DNA from: Bryobacteraceae bacterium
GTDB taxonomy: Bacteria; Acidobacteriota; Terriglobia; Bryobacterales; Bryobacteraceae
Assembly: GCA_947458745.1 (NCBI GenBank)
Contig: CANGYQ010000016.1
Span: 54,765 to 118,764, forward strand
Reading direction: 5' to 3'
DNA length: 64,000 nt
The translations under genes and the position numbers were made by a program. The stretch's first letter is position 1; every line of letters starts with the position of its first letter. Positions 41,756 through 49,923 of this stretch are shown piece after piece. The notes under the pieces are model-generated. The model was not told the DNA's origin and made no database searches. It saw nothing but the letters and a program-made list of their open reading frames with translations.

Positions 41756-43044
41756 CACCGGTCCTGTTCACCGGCGCGGGCCCCGGCGATCCGGAACTGC
41801 TCACCTTGAAGGCCCGGCGCGCGATTGAGCAAGCAGAAGCGGTGTTCCACGATGAACTGGTGCCGGAAGCGATCTGGAGCCTGTCGCCCCACTCTCAGCC
41901 CTATCAGAACCCGGCGCAGTTGATCGCCGCCGCGCAATCCGGTCTCCGCGTCGTGCGCCTGCAAGTGGGCGACCCTACCATCTACGGACGTCTGGTGGAG
42001 CAGATGGAAGCGCTGGACCAAGCGGGCGTGCCCTACGAGATCATCCCCGGCGTCACTGCCGCTACCGCCGCTGCTGCGGCGGCCAAAGTCTCACTGACGC
42101 ACAAGACGCTCGGCCGTACTGTCGCGCTAGTTTCGGCGCATGACCCGGCGATTCCCGTGCCGGAGGCCGACACCGTTGTCTACTACATGGGCCGTCCTAC
42201 GCAGGCCGGACCCGCCATCGCGGTGGAGAACGCCTCCCGTCCCCAGCAGCAGATCTATCGCGAGAGCCTCACGCACGCCCAAGCGCCTTCGATCATCATC
42301 GCCGGTGCTGTCGCCAACCTGAAGTCACTGCCGCTCTATGGCCAGCGGATCGTTGTCACGCGCGCCGAATCCAGCCGCATGAACGTGCGCCTGCGCGCCT
42401 TGGGCGCCGACGTGATCGAGTTTCCCGTCATCGAGATCGTCCCACCGGCGGACCCGGCGCCACTCGACCGGGCTGCCGCCTCGCTCGGTGAATATGACTG
42501 GCTGATCTTCACCTCCGTTAATGGCGTCACGGCGCTGTTTGATCGCGTTGACGATCTCCGTGGTCTGCGCGCCCGCATCTGCACCATCGGACCCGCCACC
42601 AAGGCCGCCGTGGAGAAGTTGAAGCTGAAGGTCGATGTTGTGCCGCGCGACTATGTGGGCGAAGGCCTAGTGGCGGCACTACCCGCGGATCTGGCCGGTC
42701 AGCGCATCCTGATCCCGCGTGCCACCGTGGCCCGCGATGTGGTGCCCGATGCTCTGCGGCAGCGTGGAGCGCTGGTGGACGTGGTCGATGCCTACCGCAC
42801 CATCGTGCCCCGGCAGACCGCTACCCTGCCCGCCACGTACGATTGGGTGACATTCACCAGCAGTTCCACCGTCAAGAACTTTCTGGCGCTGGCGGGACCG
42901 CCTACCGGCCGCATCGCCTCCATCGGCCCCATCACCACCGCCACCCTGCGCCAGCATGGCCTGGAGCCCGAAATCGAAGCCCTGGAGTACAGCACGGATG
43001 GAATCGTCACCGCCATCGAACGAGCCGTTCGAACTGCCCATTGA
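41752..43044 (+). CDS. hemD: Fused uroporphyrinogen-III C-methyltransferase-like / uroporphyrinogen-III synthase
   Basis: The 430-residue protein joins an N-terminal tetrapyrrole methylase domain (residues 1 to about 195: 'FTGAGPGDPELLTLKARRAI', 'LQVGDPTIYGRLVEQ', 'IIPGVTAATAAA') to a C-terminal HemD (about 200-430: 'GQRIVVTRAESSRMN', 'YDWLIFTSVNGV'). HemD closes hydroxymethylbilane to uroporphyrinogen III. The methylase part is short (about 195 versus about 240 residues) and lacks the usual GKR..Q.EIN.L stretch between the first two motifs, so its SAM-dependent activity is uncertain. Such a fusion would channel substrate into siroheme or cobalamin. It is coupled to hemC. Confidence 0.9.
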   Translation: MTPVLFTGAGPGDPELLTLKARRAIEQAEAVFHDELVPEAIWSLSPHSQPYQNPAQLIAAAQSGLRVVRLQVGDPTIYGRLVEQMEALDQAGVPYEIIPGVTAATAAAAAAKVSLTHKTLGRTVALVSAHDPAIPVPEADTVVYYMGRPTQAGPAIAVENASRPQQQIYRESLTHAQAPSIIIAGAVANLKSLPLYGQRIVVTRAESSRMNVRLRALGADVIEFPVIEIVPPADPAPLDRAAASLGEYDWLIFTSVNGVTALFDRVDDLRGLRARICTIGPATKAAVEKLKLKVDVVPRDYVGEGLVAALPADLAGQRILIPRATVARDVVPDALRQRGALVDVVDAYRTIVPRQTATLPATYDWVTFTSSSTVKNFLALAGPPTGRIASIGPITTATLRQHGLEPEIEALEYSTDGIVTAIERAVRTAH

Positions 43045-43306
43045 AGATGTCTTCGACCTCCACTCCATCGCTCCGCGCGATGTGAAGGAGGCCGTGGAGG
43101 CGTATCTCGAAGCGGCCCATGCGGCGGGGTTGACCGCCCTGCGGATCATCCACGGACGCGGCATCGGCGTGCAGCGCGAGACCGTGCGGAGTGTCCTCGC
43201 CCGCACGCCCTTCGTCTCAGCCTTCAGCGATGCCCCCGCCGAAGCGGGCGGCTGGGGTGCGACAATTGTGACTCTTCAACCGTTCTCAGGCCCCACACTC
43301 CCATGA
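42998..43306 (+). CDS. Smr-domain protein
   Basis: This 102-residue Smr domain starts at the ATG at 42998, inside the end of hemD (47-base overlap). It shows 'DLHSIAPRDVKEAVEAYLEAAHAAGLTALRIIHGRGIGVQRETVRSVL' with the DLH and HGRG hallmarks of the MutS2-type small nuclease domain, ending 'EAGGWGATIVTL'. Related domains cleave branched DNA or RNA, or bind ribosomes. No MutS ATPase part is attached. A GNAT gene overlaps its stop. Confidence 0.88.
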   Translation: MESSPPSNEPFELPIEDVFDLHSIAPRDVKEAVEAYLEAAHAAGLTALRIIHGRGIGVQRETVRSVLARTPFVSAFSDAPAEAGGWGATIVTLQPFSGPTLP

Positions 43307-43761
43307 TCACCATCCGCCCCGCCGTCGAAACCGACATCCCCGCCATTGCCGCCTTCAATCAGGCCATGGCCATCGAAACCGAGAACAAGATTCTGCCTGA
43401 TAGCGTGATCCTGCCCGGCGTCAAAGGTCTGTTTGCCCGGCCCCAGTTCGGCTTTTACCTGATGGCCGAAGTGGATGGCGCGGTGGCCGGCGGCTTGATG
43501 ATCACCTACGAATGGAGCGACTGGCGCAACGGCGTCTTCTTCTGGATCCAGAGCGTCTACGTCAAGCCGGAGTTTCGCGGCCAAGGCGTCTACCCCGCGC
43601 TCTACGGCGAAGTGAAACGCATCGCGCAAGAACGCGGCGATTGCTGCGGCTTCCGGCTCTATGTCGAGCAGGAGAACTCCCGCGCCCAGGCCGTTTACCG
43701 GCGGCTGGGCATGCAGGAGACGCACTACTTGATGTACGAAGAGGTTATTGCTTCAAGCTGA
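43303..43761 (+). CDS. GNAT-family N-acetyltransferase
   Basis: This 152-residue single-domain GNAT has 'ITIRPAVETDIPAIAAFNQAMA' at the N terminus, and the acetyl-CoA pyrophosphate loop 'VYVKPEFRGQGVYPALYGEVKRIA' with RGQGVY. 'VEQENSRAQAVYRRLGMQE' completes the fold. The substrate is unknown. It overlaps the Smr gene stop by four bases and converges on the flavin oxidoreductase gene, whose end overlaps this one by 17 bases. Confidence 0.86.
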   Translation: MITIRPAVETDIPAIAAFNQAMAIETENKILPDSVILPGVKGLFARPQFGFYLMAEVDGAVAGGLMITYEWSDWRNGVFFWIQSVYVKPEFRGQGVYPALYGEVKRIAQERGDCCGFRLYVEQENSRAQAVYRRLGMQETHYLMYEEVIASS

Positions 43762-45169
43762 CCAGGCGCTGCGCCGCGCGCGCGTCCTTCATCAGGCCGC
43801 CATAGGCTTCCTTGTCGAAGGGCGGACATCCAGCCGGAAACTGGCCCAGCGGATGGTTCTTCTGCCGCATCAGGTACGTGCAGTACGTCAGTGTTTTGCA
43901 CACCCGCAGTTCATCCAACTCGCCCTTTTCCAGCACATCTTTGGCAAAGTCCGGATACGCCAGCACGCCACGCCCTAAGCCAAAGAACGTGATCGCGCCG
44001 GAGGCGACATTGTGCGCCGCGGCGTTGATGGCGTACTTTTGGAGCCACGAATAGCCGGTGCCCACCAGCGGGAAATCCGGGAAGGCGCGCTGTAGTTCGG
44101 CGGAGATGCGGAAGTGGCGATCCACACCAAGCAGCGGGTGCTCTGGCTGCTCATAGTTGCCGTCATCCGGCTTCTCAAAAGGCCGCCCGATATGCGGGTT
44201 GTAGTAGGGGCAACCGATCGAGATATTCAACACCTCAACGCCCCACTCCCGCACCCAGCCCACCAGCGTCTTCACTTCGGTGAGATCTTCTTCCAGAGGG
44301 TTGAGCGGATTCACGCCCCAGCCATAGGGGTAAGGCGTCTCAAACGGGTAGGGCTCGCCATTCAACTGCCACGGCACGCTGTCAAACGCATTCAGGCGCA
44401 TGCACAGCGTCAGGCGTGAGCCAAACTTGGCCTTCAGCTTACCCAGAACGTTCCTGATAAACCGCGTGCGATTGGCAAGTTCGGGCCCTCGGTACCGGCT
44501 GCCTTCAAAGGTCTTCGCGCCCAGCATCTCGTGGATGAGATACCCGTGCACGGCCTTCATGTCGATGGCGGAGAACCCGGCCTCCAGACACAAGCCCGCC
44601 GCGTCGACGTAGGCGTCTTCCAGGCGTTCCAGTTCATCGTCAGAGATGACGGGATAGTCGTCCGGCGTCTTTGATTTCGCGTCGATCAGCGGGTTGTGAT
44701 ACGCGATCGTCTTGCGCGGCACGGCGTAACGACCGGAATGGGTCAACTGCACCGGCATCAGCACATCGTCGGTGGTGCCCCAGGCCTCTTTGTGCAGCGC
44801 CAGGATGCGCTTGTTGATGGCGGCGTAGTCGCCTACGTTCTCGCGCGTGATCCACAGTTGGCGAGTGTTGGCACGGCCATCCTCGCGCACGGCGGTGGCT
44901 TCAAACCAGATCAGCTTGGCGCCGCCCCGGGCGAAGCGTTCGTAGCGGCGGATGGTCAATTCATCGGGCCGACCATCGAGGGTCCCGTCGCAGCCTTCCA
45001 TCGGGTGGATGGCCATGGAGTTGCCCACTACACGGGACGCCAGCTGAACGGGCCGCGCCAGCGCTTCCCGGATCTTCTGCTTGTCTTGTTCGAAACCGAC
45101 GTGGCCGGTCGAGAGCGCGTTAGCCGCGTGTTGAAGCTCGGCTAGCGTCTTGTAGGTGAAGTGTCTCAT
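43745..45169 (-). CDS. Old-yellow-enzyme-family NADH:flavin oxidoreductase
   Basis: This is a 474-residue TIM-barrel flavoenzyme of the OYE/2,4-dienoyl-CoA-reductase-like family. It has 'GNSMAIHPMEGCDGTLDGRPDELTIRRYERFARGGAKLIWFEATAV', 'VQLTHSGRYAVP', 'FSAIDMKAVHGYLIHEML' and 'FITRGLG'-like C-terminal FMN contacts ('ITFFGLGRGVLAYPDFAKDVL'). No iron-sulfur cysteine cluster typical of the long DCR form is evident. The start (ATG 45169) overlaps the MFS gene by 50 bases; the preceding frame is an artefact. Likely reduces an activated C=C or a similar bond of an unknown substrate taken up by the transporter. Confidence 0.87.
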   Translation of the reverse strand: MRHFTYKTLAELQHAANALSTGHVGFEQDKQKIREALARPVQLASRVVGNSMAIHPMEGCDGTLDGRPDELTIRRYERFARGGAKLIWFEATAVREDGRANTRQLWITRENVGDYAAINKRILALHKEAWGTTDDVLMPVQLTHSGRYAVPRKTIAYHNPLIDAKSKTPDDYPVISDDELERLEDAYVDAAGLCLEAGFSAIDMKAVHGYLIHEMLGAKTFEGSRYRGPELANRTRFIRNVLGKLKAKFGSRLTLCMRLNAFDSVPWQLNGEPYPFETPYPYGWGVNPLNPLEEDLTEVKTLVGWVREWGVEVLNISIGCPYYNPHIGRPFEKPDDGNYEQPEHPLLGVDRHFRISAELQRAFPDFPLVGTGYSWLQKYAINAAAHNVASGAITFFGLGRGVLAYPDFAKDVLEKGELDELRVCKTLTYCTYLMRQKNHPLGQFPAGCPPFDKEAYGGLMKDARAAQRLVSLKQ

Positions 45170-46400
45170 TCGGAGTTTGGTTCTTGCGCGGCAGCAGCAG
45201 GATGGCCAGCGCGCCAATGGCGGCCAGGACAAACAGCACCTGCAAGGCCGGGCCGTAGCTGCCAGTGTTCTCTCGGAGCTTGGCAATGATGTAGGGGAAC
45301 CACGTTTGGCCCAGCGTATCGGCGGGCAGAATAATCGCCATCGCCCGCGCCAGCGAATTGACGCCAAACCGGTCCGCCGCCATCAGCGGGATCAACATGT
45401 AGTCAGCGCCCATGCCGAAGCCGAACAGGAGGCTGAAGATATAGACCATCTGCTCATTTTCGGGGCTGGACAACATCAGCAACGGGATCGTGGAGGCCAC
45501 CAGCGCGTAGGTAGCCAGCATCACGTACTTCTTGTTGAACCGATCCGCCAGGTACCCCATCAGCAGGCGGCCGCCAGCGGAAGAGAACGCAATGATGAAC
45601 AGCGCATTGCCGAACAGCGCATCCAGTGTCTTCTGGTCCTTAAAGCCGCGCTCCGCGAACACAAACTTCATGTGCTGATTGATGGAGCCAATCGATCCGA
45701 TGGAACAAAGGCTGCCCACCAGCAACAACCAGAAAGCGGGCTGCCGCAGCAGATACCCAAACGCCTTCGGTTCCTGGTGTGCATCCGCCGGCGGAGCCGC
45801 TTCGCCATCCGGAAACTGGCCCATGTCCTTGGGCTTATCCCGAAGTCCGAAAATGGCGATCGGCCAGGCCAAGAACAGGCAGCAGGCAAAGCCAATCAAG
45901 CCGTAGCGGAAGTCACCAAAGGCCTCCGTCAGGGGGCGCGCAATGTACTTCGCGGACACGGCGGCAAAGGCGGCCACGCCCAGGTAGACGATCGCCATCG
46001 CCAAGCCGCGGCGGCTCTTGAACCACTGCGACACGATCACCTGGTGGGCAATCGGGCCGGAGAAGATGTAGCCCACAATGTATAGGAACCACAGGCCGTA
46101 ATAAAACGTCAGCGAGCCGGTCATTTGGCTAAAGCCAAAGAAGGCCAGCGCCGTTAATCCGGACCCGATCACAATCAGCCAGCGTGGCGAAAACTTGGGC
46201 ACCACCAGCGGACCCACCCACAACGTCAGCGTAGCCGCCAAGGGAAAGCCCAGCGTGATGTCCGCGCGGGACCAGCCGAATGACTTCTCGTAGTAGTCGT
46301 AAAAGAACGGGCCGCCGTAATACGGAATGCCTACGGCAATACCGAAGGTCAAGAACGCAAAAACGGTGATCCACCAGCCGTAAAAAGGACGCTGCTGCAT
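45120..46400 (-). CDS. MFS transporter (OFA-like)
   Basis: This major-facilitator protein of about 426 residues has 12 predicted helices. 'QRPFYGWWITVFAFLTFGIAVGIPYYGGPFFYDYYEKSFGWSRADITLGF' is the start seen in oxalate/formate antiporter-type MFS proteins. The A-motif-like 'GYLADRFNKKYVM' is present. The ATG at 46400 is preferred to a TTG six bases earlier. It is in a minus-strand chain with an SDR upstream and a flavin reductase-like gene downstream, which suggests uptake and breakdown of an organic acid or ketone. Substrate not predictable. Confidence 0.88.
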   Translation of the reverse strand: MQQRPFYGWWITVFAFLTFGIAVGIPYYGGPFFYDYYEKSFGWSRADITLGFPLAATLTLWVGPLVVPKFSPRWLIVIGSGLTALAFFGFSQMTGSLTFYYGLWFLYIVGYIFSGPIAHQVIVSQWFKSRRGLAMAIVYLGVAAFAAVSAKYIARPLTEAFGDFRYGLIGFACCLFLAWPIAIFGLRDKPKDMGQFPDGEAAPPADAHQEPKAFGYLLRQPAFWLLLVGSLCSIGSIGSINQHMKFVFAERGFKDQKTLDALFGNALFIIAFSSAGGRLLMGYLADRFNKKYVMLATYALVASTIPLLMLSSPENEQMVYIFSLLFGFGMGADYMLIPLMAADRFGVNSLARAMAIILPADTLGQTWFPYIIAKLRENTGSYGPALQVLFVLAAIGALAILLLPRKNQTPNETLHLQDASRASTRG

Positions 46401-46436
46401 TCTCAATAGAGTATCAGTGACGCTAGGGTTTCAGCA

Positions 46437-47183
46437 CTAGAGCGATCGCAAATGGAACCCGCCGTCGACATTCAGTACCTGCCCGGCTGAATAGTCCAGC
46501 AGGCCGGAAGCGATGGCCTCCACCGCTCGCGCGACGTCCGCGCCTTCACCCATCCTGCGCTGCGGCAGCAGACCATTAGCGATGCGCTCCTCGTAGGTCT
46601 TCTCGACAGCCGAGATCATGTCCGTGCGGATGATGCCCGGCCGGATCTCAAACACCAGAATGCCTTCGCCCGCCAGCCGTTGCGAATAGACTTTGGCGCT
46701 CATCGAAAGGCCGGCTTTGGAGATGCAGTAATCAGCCCGGTTCACGGAGGCGGTGTAGGCGGAAATCGAGGTGACGAAAACGATGCGCCCGTTGCCCTGG
46801 GCCAGCATCCACTTGGCGGCGTCGCGCGTGAGAAAGTGCGGACCTTTCAGATTGGTGCCGATCAGCTCATCGAAGCTCTCTTCGGTGGCCTCCAGCACGT
46901 CGTGCCGCTGGCGTGGCGCAATGCCGGCATTGTTCACCAGCAGATCGAGGCGTCCGAACTTCTCGCGGGTGAAATTGAGCAGAGCCTCGCGGTCATCACG
47001 CGACCCGATATCGCAAGGGAAGATGGCGCTGCCGGTTTCGGCGGCTAGCGATTCTGCTGCTTCACGATTGCCACGATAGGTGCCCACCACCTGATGCGTA
47101 CTGGAAAGCTGAATGGCGATAGCCCGGCCAATGCCGCGGCTGGCGCCCGTGACGAGGGCAACTGGTTTCAACGATTTCTCCAT
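46437..47183 (-). CDS. Short-chain dehydrogenase/reductase (FabG-like)
   Basis: This 248-residue classical SDR has the 'TGASRGIGRAI' cofactor loop, 'NNAG' and the catalytic 'SIS' serine with 'YCISK' (Tyr and Lys), ending in 'GQVLNVDGGF'. It reduces or oxidises a carbonyl with NAD(P)H. FabG-like chain length, but it sits in a catabolic-looking chain rather than a fatty-acid operon. It overlaps the upstream unknown by 16 bases and is 36 bases ahead of the MFS gene. Confidence 0.92.
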   Translation of the reverse strand: MEKSLKPVALVTGASRGIGRAIAIQLSSTHQVVGTYRGNREAAESLAAETGSAIFPCDIGSRDDREALLNFTREKFGRLDLLVNNAGIAPRQRHDVLEATEESFDELIGTNLKGPHFLTRDAAKWMLAQGNGRIVFVTSISAYTASVNRADYCISKAGLSMSAKVYSQRLAGEGILVFEIRPGIIRTDMISAVEKTYEERIANGLLPQRRMGEGADVARAVEAIASGLLDYSAGQVLNVDGGFHLRSL

Positions 47184-48028
47184 TTGTCGATGACGGCGGC
47201 GGCCACCTGCTTGCCACGCTCAAAGGCCTCGCCATAGGCGCTGGACCGTTCGGCGCGCGTGTAGCCATAGCCCACCCGGTAAAGCCTCTCCACTGAACTG
47301 CCCACCACCCACGTACCAGCAAAGGCGATGGCCGCCTTGGGGATCAAGCCGCCGCCCAGGGGAATCTTGCCCGCCAGTTCACGCGCCACCGCGCGCCAGC
47401 CAAAGGCCCCGGCCACCAGCGACGCGATCTCTGACTTCTGTTCGCTATAGCCCACCGCGCGATCACTGGCCCCACCCAACAGGAACAGCATCCGGATCTG
47501 GTTCAGCGTGAGAAACGCCGTGTCGGAGGCAAACTCGCCGGGTGTCCACACCAGGCCCAGATAAGGCGCGATGTTGGGCAAGGCAGTGGCCACGGAGAAC
47601 ACCGCGTTCTCGACAGCAATGGTCTGAATCGTGCGGCTGGTTACTTCCGGACGGAAGGCCGGGAAGCAGCGGGCCAACGGCAGCCCGACGCTTTCATCAT
47701 GGTCCAGCACTTCGCGAACCAACTTCTCTTCCCGCTCCCGCGAATAGACAAACTCCCCCGGAGCCGCGGGGATGCCATGCTCCACCAGCGTCAAATCAAA
47801 CCGCGCCGGCTTGGGCGTTTCCCCTTCCAGGAAGATGCATTCCGTGATCCGCTGGCGCTTGGCTTCAGAAAGAGAGGCGGGCAACAGAAACCGGAACATG
47901 GCGTCGTAGGCCATCTCCGACCGCGCGCGCAGCAAGATGGCGGGCCGCCGCTCCGCTGCCTCGCGTACTTCGTTCGGGTTCAGTTTGGCGGCCGCCTGCC
48001 GCAATTGGCCCAGGATGTTCACTGACAT
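47168..48028 (-). CDS. Uncharacterised protein with DUF697-like C-terminal domain
   Basis: This 286-residue soluble-or-membrane-associated protein has residues 1-160 of unknown fold and a C-terminal part containing 'ELAGKIPLGGGLIPKAAIAFAGTWVVGSSVERLYRVGYGYTRAERSSAYGEAFERGKQ'. That matches my memory of the DUF697/YcjF-like domain found with small GTPases. No GTPase gene adjoins it. It lies three bases after the nuclease-like gene and overlaps the SDR gene. The function is unknown; the membrane-linked, glycine-rich segments suggest a membrane role. Confidence 0.72.
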   Translation of the reverse strand: MSVNILGQLRQAAAKLNPNEVREAAERRPAILLRARSEMAYDAMFRFLLPASLSEAKRQRITECIFLEGETPKPARFDLTLVEHGIPAAPGEFVYSREREEKLVREVLDHDESVGLPLARCFPAFRPEVTSRTIQTIAVENAVFSVATALPNIAPYLGLVWTPGEFASDTAFLTLNQIRMLFLLGGASDRAVGYSEQKSEIASLVAGAFGWRAVARELAGKIPLGGGLIPKAAIAFAGTWVVGSSVERLYRVGYGYTRAERSSAYGEAFERGKQVAAAVIDKWRNR

Positions 48029-48031
48029 TCG

Positions 48032-49252
48032 CTAGCGTGGTGCCGGGCCCTTCCGGGTGAGCACCTTTAACTCCTCCCTCCAGTTTGCACCAACGCCCAG
48101 GCACCACACCGGAACCGCCGGCGAAATGAAGCGCAGCAGCGTCTCGTTGGCCGGGTGAAACTCGAACGCCGGGGCCACCAGATAGAGCAATGGCGCGGCT
48201 GGCGACAGCGGAAGTTGCGGGAAATAGCCGCGCCGGGGAAAGTCGCCCTGCTCCAGGTGCCACTGGACCCGCATCCAGTAATCAAGCGCCTGCAGCGGCA
48301 GGTGGATGTCGGCGCTGGCCTTCAGTTCGATCACACAAAGGCGGCCATCAAAGTCCACCGCCAGAAGATCGATGATGCCGCGATCCTGGGCGGCCATCAC
48401 GGGTGCCTGGCGGTAGATAAACTCCGGGCGCAGCGCGGCGTCCAGGCGGTCGATCTGCGCGCGGACGATGGCTTCCAGTTGCGCCTCCGGCCGCGGGTCC
48501 GGCAATGAGCGCGGCGGCGAGGGGGCATCGAGTTGCGTGTGCAGGTTGCCCCAGTCGCGCGGGTCCAGCAGATGCTCGCCTTGTTGAGTGGTGACGTAGA
48601 GGTCGATGCGCGCGGCCTTGGGGTCCAGCCAGCGGAGACGCAGCGCGGTGTTGCGCACCCGTCCTTCGGGCAGAAAGATGGCCAGCCGCTCGATGATCGC
48701 CTGGGGGTCCCGGCGGCGCAGATAGTCCAGCCAGATCAAGCCGAAGCTCAGCGCGCCATCCGCATCGGCCGTCTCTGGTCCGGCGCCAATGGCGGCCATC
48801 ACGGCCGTACCTCGCCGGAGACACGCGCGCGGATAGACGGGCGAGAGTGAATGTTCCAAGTCGGGCGCGGTGGTTAGTTCGGCCAACTCCCACTCCGGAA
48901 ACTGCCGCTTCAGGATCAGCCGGAACTGCTCGCGGAACACCTCCCGCTGGCCCCGGCGGCGGACCTCCAGGTGGCGCATGTCACCGGTGTCGAGCAGCGT
49001 CACGACGCCCTCCGGACGCCCCAGGCGCGAGACGCGCAGTTCCAGGCGACCGGGCTTGCGGCTCTTGATGCCGACCACGCGGCGGGCGTAACTGCGGTCC
49101 TCCGTCCAGGCGTGGAGCTGCAAGCCTTGAGGCAGCAGGTCGACCGAGTAGCCCCCGGCCTCAAGCGGAATCTCCGGCTCGCCCGGTTCGATCAGCACGG
49201 GCCGGGCGGCCCTCTGGATAAACTCCTCAATCACGGCCTGCGTGTCCGTCAT
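48032..49252 (-). CDS. Uncharacterised protein with PD-(D/E)XK-like nuclease core
   Basis: In this 406-residue protein, residues 1-230 have no clear family and contain repeated arginines. Around residues 290-330 the sequence 'PEFIYRQAPVMAAQDRGIIDLLAVDFDGRLCVIELKA' fits the PD-(D/E)XK pattern (Glu, Asp, then E-L-K) seen in restriction-type nucleases and Holliday-junction-like enzymes. It is not next to a methylase or other restriction gene. The start is an ATG at 49252, 14 bases from the divergent PLP-homeostasis gene. Nuclease activity is a guess from motifs; an inactive regulatory version is possible. Confidence 0.65.
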   Translation of the reverse strand: MTDTQAVIEEFIQRAARPVLIEPGEPEIPLEAGGYSVDLLPQGLQLHAWTEDRSYARRVVGIKSRKPGRLELRVSRLGRPEGVVTLLDTGDMRHLEVRRRGQREVFREQFRLILKRQFPEWELAELTTAPDLEHSLSPVYPRACLRRGTAVMAAIGAGPETADADGALSFGLIWLDYLRRRDPQAIIERLAIFLPEGRVRNTALRLRWLDPKAARIDLYVTTQQGEHLLDPRDWGNLHTQLDAPSPPRSLPDPRPEAQLEAIVRAQIDRLDAALRPEFIYRQAPVMAAQDRGIIDLLAVDFDGRLCVIELKASADIHLPLQALDYWMRVQWHLEQGDFPRRGYFPQLPLSPAAPLLYLVAPAFEFHPANETLLRFISPAVPVWCLGVGANWREELKVLTRKGPAPR

Positions 49253-49266
49253 AAGATCAAAGGTAC

Positions 49267-49923
49267 GTGAGAGAGCGGCTGGATGCTATCGAGGAACGGA
49301 TCGCGAGCGCCTGCGCCCGTGCGGGACGACGGCGCGAAGAGGTGACGCTGATCGCGGTCAGCAAGATCTTTCCCGCGGCGGCGCTGGAGGAAGCCTACGC
49401 CCTAGGGTTGCGGGAGTTTGGCGAAAGTTACGTGCAGGAGTTCGAGGTGAAGAAGCCGCAGTTGCAAGGCATGCCGGAGGCGCGCTTCCACCTGATCGGC
49501 CATTTGCAATCGAACAAGTCACGCAAAGCGGCGGAACTGTTCCAAACAATTCAGACCGTCGATAGCGCCAAGCTGGCCCGCCGCCTGAACGACCATGGCT
49601 TCCCGCTAGACATCATGATCGAGGTGAAGTTGTCCGACGAAGAAGCCAAGCACGGGGCAGACCCCAGCGAACTGCCCGCCATCGTGGAAGCCGTGCGTAG
49701 CTGCCCGCAACTGACGCTGCGCGGGTTGATGACCATCCCGCCCTGGTCAGAAGACGCCGAAACCGCGCGGCCCTACTTTGTCCAACTGCGCGAACTGGCG
49801 GCACCCCTGCAATTGCCCGCCCTATCGATGGGCATGTCGAACGACTTTGAAGTGGCCATTGAAGAGGGCGCCACGCATATCCGCGTGGGCACGGCCCTGT
49901 TCGGGTCTCGCCGGAAGCCGTGA
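49267..49923 (+). CDS. yggS: PLP-homeostasis protein, YggS family
   Basis: This 218-residue PLPHP binds pyridoxal phosphate at Lys33 ('AVSKIFP') in a single TIM barrel. 'FGESYVQEFEVKKPQL', 'FHLIGHLQSNKSRKAAELF', 'LRGLMTIPPW' and 'LSMGMSNDFEVAIEEGATHIRVGTALFG' follow the family order. It keeps free PLP low and affects amino-acid metabolism. GTG start with AAAGG a few bases upstream (about 49258-49263). The next gene starts inside its stop codon. Confidence 0.94.
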   Translation: MRERLDAIEERIASACARAGRRREEVTLIAVSKIFPAAALEEAYALGLREFGESYVQEFEVKKPQLQGMPEARFHLIGHLQSNKSRKAAELFQTIQTVDSAKLARRLNDHGFPLDIMIEVKLSDEEAKHGADPSELPAIVEAVRSCPQLTLRGLMTIPPWSEDAETARPYFVQLRELAAPLQLPALSMGMSNDFEVAIEEGATHIRVGTALFGSRRKP

